Source of the DNA: PGYR01 sp040264895
GTDB lineage: Bacteria; Bacteroidota; Ignavibacteria; Kapaibacteriales; UBA2268
Reading direction: 5' to 3'
Length of the DNA stretch: 13,230 nucleotides
NCBI GenBank assembly: GCA_040264895.1
Contig: JBDQHL010000042.1
Location: forward strand, 1 to 13,230
Shown: positions 1-6,914 of the stretch, in pieces
Layout: the number at the start of each line of letters is the position of its first letter
Position numbering within the stretch: the first letter of the stretch is position 1
Program-made: the position numbers and the translations under genes
The notes under the pieces: model-generated
The model's input: the letters and a program-made list of their open reading frames with translations, nothing else
What the model was told of the DNA's origin: nothing
Databases searched by the model: none

Positions 1-19
1 AAATAAAATAAGGTAACAG

Positions 20-460
20 ATGAAAATATCTGAAAATGGCGATACGGTAAAAGTACATTACACTGGAAAATTAAAAGAAGGCGATGTTTTTGATTCTTCT
101 GAAGGCAGAGAACCATTGGAATTTCAACTAGGTTCTGGTATGGTAATTGAAGGTTTCAATGACGGACTAGTAGGAATGAAAGAAGGCGAGAAAAAATCTA
201 TAGAAATTCCTGTTGAGAATGCTTATGGACCAAAGAATCAAGACTATATAGTAGAAATACCAAAAGAAAAATTAGATAACAGTCAAGAATTTCAAATTGG
301 AATGCAGGTATCATTCTCTAACGAACAACAAGGTGGACAACCCATTCCAGTAGAAGTTGTTGAAGTTACAGAAGAAACCGTTACATTCGATGCTAATCCT
401 CCACTTGCTGGAAAAGATTTGGTTTTTGAAGTTGAAATGGTTGGTATTCTAAAAGGATAA
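20..460 (+). CDS. SlyD-like FKBP-type peptidyl-prolyl cis-trans isomerase
   Basis: This 146-residue protein should catalyse cis-trans isomerisation of Xaa-Pro bonds and assist protein folding. It has no signal peptide, so it is probably cytoplasmic. The FKBP half is visible in VHYTGKLKEGDVFDSS (residues 12-27) and LGSGMVIEGFNDGLVGMKEGEK (37-58, read as two adjoining blocks). The SlyD-type insert-in-flap chaperone domain lies around residues 71-125 and is followed by the returning strand with NPPLAGK (126-132), a variant of the usual N-x-PLAGK signature. The C terminus stops at ILKG, so the histidine- and cysteine-rich metal-binding tail of E. coli SlyD is absent, as in many short SlyD proteins. 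It is the first gene of an apparent four-gene operon and ends 3 nt before the next start. The window begins 19 nt upstream, so its promoter cannot be judged. Confidence 0.93.
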   Translation: MKISENGDTVKVHYTGKLKEGDVFDSSEGREPLEFQLGSGMVIEGFNDGLVGMKEGEKKSIEIPVENAYGPKNQDYIVEIPKEKLDNSQEFQIGMQVSFSNEQQGGQPIPVEVVEVTEETVTFDANPPLAGKDLVFEVEMVGILKG

Positions 461-463
461 TCA

Positions 464-1030
464 ATGAAAAAAATAGTTTTAATAACAGCTATTTTTGCAA
501 TTCTAACAGCTTGTCAAGAGAAAAAAAGTTTTGATGATTTGAATACTTTTTCTAAAAATGACAAGCCACATTTTATTGTGATGAATCCAGCTGGTAGCGT
601 TGAAAATTATGAGTATGATAATGAAACTAATGGTTTCAAAGTTTATACTGAAGACGGTGAATATTCGAGTGTAGATTTCATGCCATTCCCAGCAAATTTT
701 GGATTTTTTCCATCTACTCATAAAGGTGGAGAAGACCAAGGTGAATTGCTATACGGTTTTTTGATAACTCAAGAGTACTCAATTCAGACTCTCTTGGAGG
801 TGAAACCAATTGGAGCAGTCTCTGTAATAAGAGATGGAAACGAAATGGATTATATCATTACTATTCCTGATGAAGAATCTCTAAGAGTAAATAAAAGTGA
901 AACACTTACTGATGACATGAAAAATATATTTAGTATTTGGCTTACAAACGCCTATGGTATTGAATCTATAGTACAATGGCATAATGAAGATTATGCATCA
1001 GAATTAATTAAGTCTAGATCTAATAGATAA
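464..1030 (+). CDS. Lipoprotein with degenerate inorganic pyrophosphatase fold
   Basis: The 188-residue product has a lipoprotein signal (KKIVLITAIFAILTAC, lipid-attachment Cys17), so it should be anchored in the envelope. The mature part follows the family I soluble inorganic pyrophosphatase order: NPAGS (41-45), YEYD (49-52), PANFGFFPST (76-85), KPIGAVSVIRDGNEMDYIITIP (114-135, in two adjoining blocks) and a C-terminal helix. Compared from memory with the E. coli enzyme, the acidic pair equivalent to D97/D102 is kept (D124, D129). The DGDPxD metal loop has become GEDQGE (89-94), and the positions of K29, R43, Y55 and K142 appear changed. It may therefore be an inactive or repurposed homologue. 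It sits 3 nt after the FKBP gene and its stop overlaps the next start by one base. The fold assignment is fairly secure; function is unknown. Confidence 0.7.
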   Translation: MKKIVLITAIFAILTACQEKKSFDDLNTFSKNDKPHFIVMNPAGSVENYEYDNETNGFKVYTEDGEYSSVDFMPFPANFGFFPSTHKGGEDQGELLYGFLITQEYSIQTLLEVKPIGAVSVIRDGNEMDYIITIPDEESLRVNKSETLTDDMKNIFSIWLTNAYGIESIVQWHNEDYASELIKSRSNR

Positions 1031-1464
1031 TGACAAAAAAAGAAATCTTATATTTATTTAAGAATATTGCTATTCTTCTATTACCATTCGGATTAATTCT
1101 ATATTTGGTTGAATTGTTTTTTAGCTTCATATTTCCTGAGAATACGATATCCGGTTTTAACGAACTAATAACTAAAACAATTACTCTAATCATAGTTATT
1201 AAGACAATACCTCTAATCAGAAAAGAAACAAAAAAAACATACACTCAAAACGATTTAGTTTCAGGTATATACCTAACATTCAATGCGGTTATATTTGTAT
1301 TTTTGTCTTTTGTAATGCTTTATTCTGTTGATATTATATTTAACTATATTGAGAGTAACGATTTGTTCTCATTTAGGAACATCAATAGTATGTCTGTTAA
1401 TTTGATAATTATTACTATCTTAGTCTTAATTAATCTGACAAAAAATATCAAATCTCTTGATTAA
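1030..1464 (+). CDS. Small multi-spanning membrane protein, unknown function
   Basis: I do not recognise this 144-residue protein. It is very hydrophobic, with about four likely membrane segments near residues 8-34, 44-61, 80-108 and 117-137. A short basic, polar stretch (RKETKKTYTQND, about 65-76) separates the second and third. No catalytic motif or domain signature is visible. The ATG shares its A with the TAA of the upstream pyrophosphatase-like lipoprotein gene, and the downstream lipoprotein gene begins 8 nt before this gene ends. That packing implies translational coupling and a shared role in the envelope. Base composition resembles the neighbours. Existence of the gene is well supported by its length, hydrophobic pattern and operon packing; its role is unknown. 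Confidence 0.75.
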   Translation: MTKKEILYLFKNIAILLLPFGLILYLVELFFSFIFPENTISGFNELITKTITLIIVIKTIPLIRKETKKTYTQNDLVSGIYLTFNAVIFVFLSFVMLYSVDIIFNYIESNDLFSFRNINSMSVNLIIITILVLINLTKNIKSLD

Positions 1465-1939
1465 ACTCGCCCTCATAATTTTTTCTTTTTCATTATTAAT
1501 TTCATGCAGCGATGATATTGGTAGTAGCTACGAACCTCCATCTGATTTTTCTGGAGTAAGTACATTCAATGAAAAAGGAGAAAAAATTGAAGAGGTAGAT
1601 TCTGATTGGCACCCTGAATGTTATGAAATAGTTTCATTTGGAGATAATCACTTATGTATTTTTAGTGCACACCCCCTTCCTGCAATTGACACAATAACTC
1701 TTAATTTGGGCTCAGCCATCAATGGAGAAATAAAGCTTTGGTTAGCTTTAACTGAAGGTATAGTTGAAAAAGAAATATATACCGGAAATATTGGTGTCCA
1801 ATACGAACAGATAAAATTCACTTTCGATGAAGATATACTCTATAGAAATGTTGTTTACAGACTATTTATAGAAACAACCGATACTGCCAGTGGCGAAACC
1901 AAGTTATATTATGGTGACGTCCTTTGGAAAAACCGATAA
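1457..1939 (+). CDS. Putative lipoprotein, unknown function (TTG start)
   Basis: This 160-residue product begins IKLALIIFSFSLLISC after the initiator, a compact lipoprotein signal with the lipid-attachment cysteine at residue 17, followed by Ser-Asp-Asp. The Asp at +2/+3 does not reveal the final membrane with certainty in this phylum. The mature region has a low-complexity acidic start and then alternating hydrophobic stretches suggestive of beta strands (for example FGDNHLCIFSAHPLP and KLYYGDVLWK). I recognise no family. The only start that gives a full signal peptide is the TTG at 1457, inside the last codons of the upstream membrane protein gene, so the two overlap by 8 nt. It closes the operon that begins with the FKBP gene. 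No clear terminator follows. Confidence 0.75.
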   Translation: MIKLALIIFSFSLLISCSDDIGSSYEPPSDFSGVSTFNEKGEKIEEVDSDWHPECYEIVSFGDNHLCIFSAHPLPAIDTITLNLGSAINGEIKLWLALTEGIVEKEIYTGNIGVQYEQIKFTFDEDILYRNVVYRLFIETTDTASGETKLYYGDVLWKNR

Positions 1940-1970
1940 CATAAACATTTTATTTAAGACTAAAATACCT

Positions 1971-1978
1971 TATTTTTG
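1971..1978 (+). promoter_or_regulatory. Bacteroidota-type -7 promoter element
   Basis: TATTTTTG is an exact match to the Bacteroidota sigma-ABfr -7 consensus TAnnTTTG. It lies 33 nt before the ATG of the decarboxylase reading frame at 2012, giving a short leader. No TTG is seen at the usual -33 distance (only TTTA-like sequence), so the promoter is half-supported. Confidence 0.5.
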
Positions 1979-2011
1979 TGAAAATTTTATTTTACTTAAG
2001 TAACTATACCT

Positions 2012-3238
2012 ATGAAATACTGGAAGAAACTAAATAGCAAAGAAATAAAAGAAAAAGTTTTTAGTGCTTTAGCTAAAAATGTTGATTTTGAGAATGATCT
2101 TAGTATTGGAATACCTGGCTCTCATTTAGACAATAAAGTATTTTATAGTCATGCCTCCTTCTTAGATGATGCTCCTTATATGAGTACTTTGATTCATAAC
2201 CCCAATCACATAGGTTGTCATACACTTGGAGATTCATAAGAGTTCTTCGAGGGTACTCACGAGATAGAGAGAGAAGTTGTTAAAATATTAGCTGAAGATT
2301 TACTCCATGGCGATTCTGATGCTCAAGATGGATACATAGCTTCAGGTGGGACGGAAGCAAATATACAAGCATGTTGGATATATAGAAACTATTACATAAA
2401 GTAACACAATGCAGCTCATAATGAAATCGCATTACTCTGCTCCGAAGATACTCACTACTCACTACCTAAGGCTTCTAATCTTCTTAACTTAGAACTATAT
2501 GCTGCAGAAGTAAATGAAGAAAACAGAAAAATCAGCAAAAAAAGTGTAACTAAAGCACTAAACGATGCCAAAGCTGATGGTAAAAAATACTTCATAGTTG
2601 TTGCCAATATGGCTACAACCATGTTCGGTTCTGTTGATGATGTAAATATATATACCGACCGCTTAGAAACTGAAAATATTAATTATAAGCTACACATTGA
2701 CGGTGCTTATGGCGGATTTATTCATCCAGTCACTTCAAAAAATAAAGATTTGACTTTTGCCAACCCTAAAGTGAGCTCTATTACTATAGATGCACACAAA
2801 ATGCTTCAAGCACCCTATGGCACAGGAGTATTTCTCGCAAAAAAGGGTCTTATAGAATATGTCATAACAGAAGAGGCTCAGTATGTATCAGGAATGGATC
2901 TAACTCTGATCGGCTCTCGCACTGGAGCAAATGCAATAGCAGTTTGGATGATATTAATGACTTATGGTCCTTATGGATGGTTAGAGAAAATGCAGACTTT
3001 GATTTATAGAACTGATAGACTGTGTTCAGAGTTGGATAAAAAGGGTATTTCTTATTTCCGTGACAAAGACATGAATATTGTTACTATAAAATCTGTCCAG
3101 ATAAGTGAAGATTTGGCTCACAATTATGGATTAGTTCCAGAAAGCCACGACGGCAACAACAAGTGGTGAAAAATAGTAATAATGGATCATGTTGACCTAA
3201 ATATACTTATGCAGTTTGTATCTGAGATTACTGACTAA
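2012..3238 (+). pseudogene. Group II PLP-dependent decarboxylase, interrupted by three in-frame stops
   Basis: The frame reads as a single protein of about 408 codons from the ATG at 2012 to the TAA at 3236-3238, close to the usual length of this glutamate/tyrosine/histidine decarboxylase-like family. Family blocks occur in order: NPNHIGCHTLGDS, FFEGTHEIERE, YIASGGTEANIQA (PLP phosphate region), CSEDTHYS, LHIDGAYGGFIHP (PLP-ring Asp), DAHKMLQAPYGTG (Schiff-base Lys, about codon 263), GSRTGANA, and KIVIMDHV near the end. The frame is broken by TAA at 2237-2239, TAA at 2402-2404 and TGA at 3167-3169. There is no frameshift, and sequence on both sides of each stop stays family-like. From memory of homologues, the first two stand where Glu is expected and the third where an aromatic residue is expected, so each could be one base change. 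An active enzyme would be a decarboxylase of an amino acid that cannot be named here. Its end overlaps the convergent gene by 11 nt. It is most likely a young pseudogene. Confidence 0.85.
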
Positions 3239-3818
3239 CTCTGTTGTAAATCTCCTCTGGCAACATTGACTTTATCATGAACATATTTTCTGGATCTAAT
3301 TCTATAAACTTCCAATTTGTCTTACCATTTTTAGAGCGAGCATAGACTAATTTACTTGAGGTAATTAGCATTTCTTTGCTCACAGAATCATATGTTACTT
3401 TGTATTCACCGAACTTTATTTTCAATGAAGCAACTGCCATTTCATCTCTGAATTTAATGTCCTCATCTGTGTCTCCCTCTCCTTGATTAAACTTCATTGT
3501 CATTATATGGGTGTAGTTAACAGGTGCAAAGTACATAGAATCAAGATATTCAACCACACCAACACTATCTATCGTTGGGTCAGATAGCGAGATTGTCAGC
3601 TCGGGAGTATTGAATGTTTGCTCCATCAGAGATACCATCATCTCCTTACTCATCAATTCAAAAAATTCTGGATACATATAGTCCATAGCTTTCTCAAACT
3701 GTTGGCTTTGTATCAACTCCAAATAGTCTTCAAAATCACTTTGGATTTCTTCTTGCTGACTAAATGAATTGATTGATGAAATTAATACGAGTAAAAGTAC
3801 TAAGATTATTTTTTTCAT
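3228..3818 (-). CDS. Secreted small protein, unknown function
   Basis: The 196-residue product starts with a clear Sec signal peptide (KKIILVLLLVLISSINSFS, cleavage probably after about residue 20), with no lipobox cysteine, so a periplasmic or exported soluble protein is likely. The N-terminal third of the mature chain is helical and acidic (DFEDYLELIQSQQFEKAMDY). It resembles in outline the small SnoaL/NTF2-like or DUF-type secreted proteins common in Bacteroidota, in which a tract of the kind 'Q-F-E-K-A-x-D-Y-x-Y-P-E' precedes a curved beta sheet. I infer that resemblance only from pattern, and no catalytic residues can be named. It is transcribed toward the decarboxylase pseudogene and overlaps its last 11 nt. 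It is monocistronic. Confidence 0.8.
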   Translation of the reverse strand: MKKIILVLLLVLISSINSFSQQEEIQSDFEDYLELIQSQQFEKAMDYMYPEFFELMSKEMMVSLMEQTFNTPELTISLSDPTIDSVGVVEYLDSMYFAPVNYTHIMTMKFNQGEGDTDEDIKFRDEMAVASLKIKFGEYKVTYDSVSKEMLITSSKLVYARSKNGKTNWKFIELDPENMFMIKSMLPEEIYNRVSQ

Positions 3819-3880
3819 TCATTTCCTTTAATTTTATATTTTTAGTTAATTCTTAGAACAATATAACAAAATTTATAACC

Positions 3881-4234
3881 ATGAATTTTCTTGAAAACCC
3901 ATTATTCTTTATGCCATTAATTATTGGCTCATTACTTCTAGTTATTTTTTCTATTGTGAAGAAATTTCCTCCGAAGAAGATTAATTCACTTTATGGTTAT
4001 AGAACTGGTAGATCAATGAAATCTCAGGAAGCTTGGGAGTTTGCTCAATCATATTCCACGGAATTAATGCTAAGATATAGCTTTATATATTTACTGACAT
4101 TTGTACTTGAGTTTGTTACCAATTGGCTAAACGAAGGAGTTGCTTTTGTTCTTTCTCTGCTCATTATGATTGCAGCTCTTACTTTACCAATTATTCATAC
4201 TGAAAGAGAACTAAGACAAAGATTCTCAAACTAA
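3881..4234 (+). CDS. SdpI/YhfL-family small membrane protein
   Basis: This 117-residue protein has membrane segments near residues 8-26, 64-80 and 87-106. Between the first and second is the SdpI-family signature NSLYGYRTGRSMKSQEAW (35-52) followed by EFAQSYS, matching the family pattern Y-G-Y-R-T-x-x-S-(M)-x-(N/S)-x-(E)-x-W-x-x-A. In Bacillus subtilis SdpI is the immunity protein against the SdpC toxin, but most members are short stand-alone proteins with no known toxin partner, and none is visible here. The gene diverges from the secreted-protein gene at 3818. Its TAA overlaps the stop codon of the convergent SGNH-like gene, leaving no room for a separate terminator. Family assignment is good; a role in immunity is not implied. 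Confidence 0.82.
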   Translation: MNFLENPLFFMPLIIGSLLLVIFSIVKKFPPKKINSLYGYRTGRSMKSQEAWEFAQSYSTELMLRYSFIYLLTFVLEFVTNWLNEGVAFVLSLLIMIAALTLPIIHTERELRQRFSN

Positions 4235-5295
4235 TTACCAGATGATTCAATTATCTTATTAATTCTTTCATCTAACAGTTTAGCAAGTTCCTTCCCTACT
4301 ATCTCATGTCCTTGAATATTCCAGTGACCTGTTTTATTAGTTACTGGCCAATAATTAGTTCTTACCCCTGCCTTTTCAGCGGAGTCTAATACTGGGTATA
4401 GCGACCAATACTCAACATCATTTTTATGAACTACAGAAGTAAATTCATCATACAGTGGCAACTTGTCTCTGTTTATCAAAATAGTATTACTATCTAACTT
4501 GCTTACTATACTCTCTACTATTGGTGCAACTTCATAAGTGCTGTCCAGTAGTGGTTTTTCTCTTTTCGGCTCAGCGAACCAATTATAGACATTACCGAAA
4601 AGCACGGCTGCCAAATCTTGCTTCCTAATTGTATGACGGGCATTATTGATTAAGTTTGCAATGATTGATGTACTCAACCACTTTTCAGCTCGCTTATACT
4701 TGTCTATATCTGACTGAGGGTAATTGGTAGTAATTATCAAAGAATCATTTTCCAAATAGCAATAAGGATACAAAGCAGTTGGAGGACCTGTATGAACATC
4801 TCCGTTTGATAAAAAGTATAATACCAAATCAGGTTTAAAATTATTCATAAATACCTGATGATATGCATATATGTGATTTAGACCGAAATTTGCACGTCCG
4901 AAATTCTGAATGTCTATAGTATATTCAGGGAATTGTTCATTGAGTATTTTTTCAGCAATTGAGCCAAAATAATCTCTTTCAAATACTTGAAAAGACTCCA
5001 CGAAAGAATCCCCTATTAAAGCAATTCTAATTGTGTCCTTCGATTGGCTCTTTCTTAGTGGTCCATTGTAACCTTTTCCTTCACCTATATATCTATCACT
5101 ATTTGTGTGGAATATACCGAATCCTTCGGTAAACATAAGTGAAGTCCTGTCTTCTGGAAGTCCTTTGCCAATGTCTTCGTAATATTGCCCTAGTGAATAC
5201 TCTATCACTTTTGCTTTTGAAATAAATAACTCAGCTACCAAAGCAACAACTGCCATTCCAAACAAAAAGAATAATATGTTTTTTATATACTTCAT
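4231..5295 (-). CDS. Membrane-anchored SGNH/GDSL hydrolase-like protein, partner of MBOAT acyltransferase
   Basis: From the ATG at 5295 the product is 354 residues. An N-terminal hydrophobic segment (about 5-24) anchors an extracytoplasmic domain. SGNH landmarks are IALIGDSFVESF (nucleophile Ser about residue 97), QNFGRANFGLNHIYAYHQV (the block-II Gly and Asn region) and the C-terminal TGHWNIQGHEIVGKELAKLL with the expected His at about 324. In AlgX/AlgJ- and GDSL-type relatives the motif is usually D-x-H-W or DGHxN; here the Asp position reads Thr, so the triad may be incomplete or use another residue. A longer frame extends upstream to 5361, but it overlaps the MBOAT gene and puts a poor, cysteine-rich tail before the membrane segment. 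The ATG lies one base after the MBOAT stop, so the two are coupled. It probably transfers or removes acyl groups on an exported polysaccharide. Confidence 0.82.
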   Translation of the reverse strand: MKYIKNILFFLFGMAVVALVAELFISKAKVIEYSLGQYYEDIGKGLPEDRTSLMFTEGFGIFHTNSDRYIGEGKGYNGPLRKSQSKDTIRIALIGDSFVESFQVFERDYFGSIAEKILNEQFPEYTIDIQNFGRANFGLNHIYAYHQVFMNNFKPDLVLYFLSNGDVHTGPPTALYPYCYLENDSLIITTNYPQSDIDKYKRAEKWLSTSIIANLINNARHTIRKQDLAAVLFGNVYNWFAEPKREKPLLDSTYEVAPIVESIVSKLDSNTILINRDKLPLYDEFTSVVHKNDVEYWSLYPVLDSAEKAGVRTNYWPVTNKTGHWNIQGHEIVGKELAKLLDERINKIIESSGN

Positions 5296-5296
5296 A

Positions 5297-6709
5297 TTAG
5301 AATTGGAAATAAATAAATGGTAAAGGATCTGCTTGGAACATATACAACAATGTGATAGCAAATATCATAGTCAGTACGCCATAAGAAAATGCTTTATTCT
5401 TTATCTTAAATATAAAATTCTGTCCATACTTATACTCAAAGTAATCCAATAAAAATGAAATTGAATAGTAAGCAATCAATATCTGCAAGAATAGAAAAGT
5501 GTACTCACTAATTTCAAATTCAAGAAACTTGCTGAAGATTTGCTCCGTAGATTCCCAGGAGGTTGACCTGAAGAAGAGCCATGTAAACGAAACTAACCCA
5601 AATGTTGCTATAACTTTAGATATATCTTTTAAACTAAGGTTGTTTTCTTGTTTAATACTTCTGCTTTTACGCTTCAAATAGTATTTGTGGATAGCCAAAT
5701 AAACACCGTGCAAAGCCCCCCATATAACAAAATTCCAACTAGCACCATGCCACAAGCCACCTAGTAGCATTGTCACCATTAGGTTGATATATGTTCTTGA
5801 TTCATCTTTTCTGTTGCCACCTAAAGGAATATAAAGATAGTCCCTAAGCCATTTTGAAAGTGATATGTGCCACCGACGCCAAAATTCTGTGATATTTCTT
5901 GACAAATATGGTTGAGAAAAATTCACCATCAACTCAACACCCAAAAGCTTAGCTACACCACGAGCAATCTTACTGTAGCCAGAAAAATCTGCATAAATCT
6001 GAATCCCAAATATCAACACGGCAAATGCTATTTCGATAGAGTTGTAGTTATATAAATCATTGAATATATGGTCAACAAATCGACCAGATGTATCACCTAT
6101 TATCACTTTACGGAATAGCCCCATTACGATTAGATTTATACCTTCTTTAATCTGAATTTTAGAGGTTGCTAATCGTTTCCCTAACTGAGGTAATAAGCTT
6201 TTTGCTCTTTCTATAGGTCCAGCAACAAGCTGGGGGAAAAACGATACGAAAAGTGCAAAGTCCATCAAGCTATTAGTCGGCTTTAGCTCCCCCTTATATA
6301 TATCAATTGTATATGACATTGTCTGGAATGTATAGAAAGAAATCCCAACAGGAAGTATAACACTAAGGTGAAGAAAATCTAGCTCTGTACCAAAAGCTGA
6401 TTGGAATGAGTCAACAAAGAAATTGAAATATTTGAAAAATCCTAGAATGCCTAAATTCACAAGTAAGCTTACCCAAAGCAGATGCTTTTTTCTTTTCTTG
6501 TCTTTTGCTTCGTGTATGAATTTACCAACATAGAAGTCAACAAGCGTAGAAGTCATTAGAAGTAAGCTAAATCGCCAATCCCAATAGCTATAGAAAAAAT
6601 AGCTTGCAGTTAAGAGAAGTAGATTCTTCCATTCTTTTCTTTTCAGAAAGTAAAACAATGGTAGCACCACTGCTAAGAAGATTAGGAATATAAATGAATT
6701 AAAAAGCAA
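5297..6709 (-). CDS. MBOAT-family membrane O-acyltransferase (AlgI/DltB-like)
   Basis: The 470-residue protein is a polytopic membrane enzyme of the MBOAT family. Such enzymes move an acyl group, usually acetyl, across the cytoplasmic membrane to an exported polysaccharide. Recognisable blocks are the N terminus LFNSFIFLIFLAVVLPLFYF, YFFYSYWDWRF (37-47), GISFYTFQTMSYTIDIY (122-138), FFPQLVAGPIERA (157-169), QIYADFSGYSKIARG (237-251), FWRRWHISLSKWLRDYLYIP (276-295) and LGGLWHGASWNFVIWG (316-331). The last contains the catalytic His (about 321). The initiator is TTG (6709-6707): an in-frame TAA lies four codons upstream and no ATG precedes the conserved LFNSF start. It is directly followed by the SGNH-like gene, the standard pairing for O-acylation systems. 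A good Bacteroidota promoter lies upstream. The polymer acted on cannot be told. Confidence 0.93.
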   Translation of the reverse strand: MLFNSFIFLIFLAVVLPLFYFLKRKEWKNLLLLTASYFFYSYWDWRFSLLLMTSTLVDFYVGKFIHEAKDKKRKKHLLWVSLLVNLGILGFFKYFNFFVDSFQSAFGTELDFLHLSVILPVGISFYTFQTMSYTIDIYKGELKPTNSLMDFALFVSFFPQLVAGPIERAKSLLPQLGKRLATSKIQIKEGINLIVMGLFRKVIIGDTSGRFVDHIFNDLYNYNSIEIAFAVLIFGIQIYADFSGYSKIARGVAKLLGVELMVNFSQPYLSRNITEFWRRWHISLSKWLRDYLYIPLGGNRKDESRTYINLMVTMLLGGLWHGASWNFVIWGALHGVYLAIHKYYLKRKSRSIKQENNLSLKDISKVIATFGLVSFTWLFFRSTSWESTEQIFSKFLEFEISEYTFLFLQILIAYYSISFLLDYFEYKYGQNFIFKIKNKAFSYGVLTMIFAITLLYMFQADPLPFIYFQF

Positions 6710-6749
6710 AAAGTTTTCTTATGGTTGAAGTGAGTTAAATATAATGCCA

Positions 6750-6781
6750 CAAAAATAAGATAAATTAGGAAATAATCGCAA
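6750..6781 (-). promoter_or_regulatory. Bacteroidota-type promoter for the MBOAT/SGNH operon
   Basis: On the minus strand a TTG (6781-6779) is separated by 21 nt from TATTTTTG (6757-6750), an exact fit to the TTG...TAnnTTTG promoter architecture of Bacteroidota with an acceptable spacer. Transcription would begin roughly 35 nt before the TTG start codon at 6709. Confidence 0.68.
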
Positions 6782-6914
6782 CTGAGATAGCAGTCGGCGA
6801 TATTTGCCTAACAGTTTGTTGGTTTTAGCTATTATAATGCAGTGACTTATCATTTGGCATAGTTTATGAGGATAAGATAGCAGAAAGTAAGGACAAAATT
6901 AGAAAGGATGAAAA

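Noticed and set aside
3167..3169. TGA read as Trp (genetic code change) to rescue the decarboxylase frame
   Set aside because: prfB retains a functional-looking TGA-dependent frameshift site, which requires TGA to act as a stop, and two TAA stops also interrupt the frame.
3881..4234. SdpI-family protein as immunity part of a toxin system
   Set aside because: No SdpA/B/C-like genes are adjacent; the neighbours are a secreted protein and an O-acylation pair.
5296..5361. Longer N terminus for the SGNH-like protein
   Set aside because: It would overlap the MBOAT gene by about 65 nt and place a cysteine-rich tail before the membrane anchor; the ATG at 5295 directly follows the MBOAT stop.
6785..6883. 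Direct repeat AGATAGCAG at 6785-6793 and 6875-6883 in front of the UmuD-like gene
   Set aside because: Nine bases, no symmetry and no match to a known SOS box; chance is a sufficient explanation.
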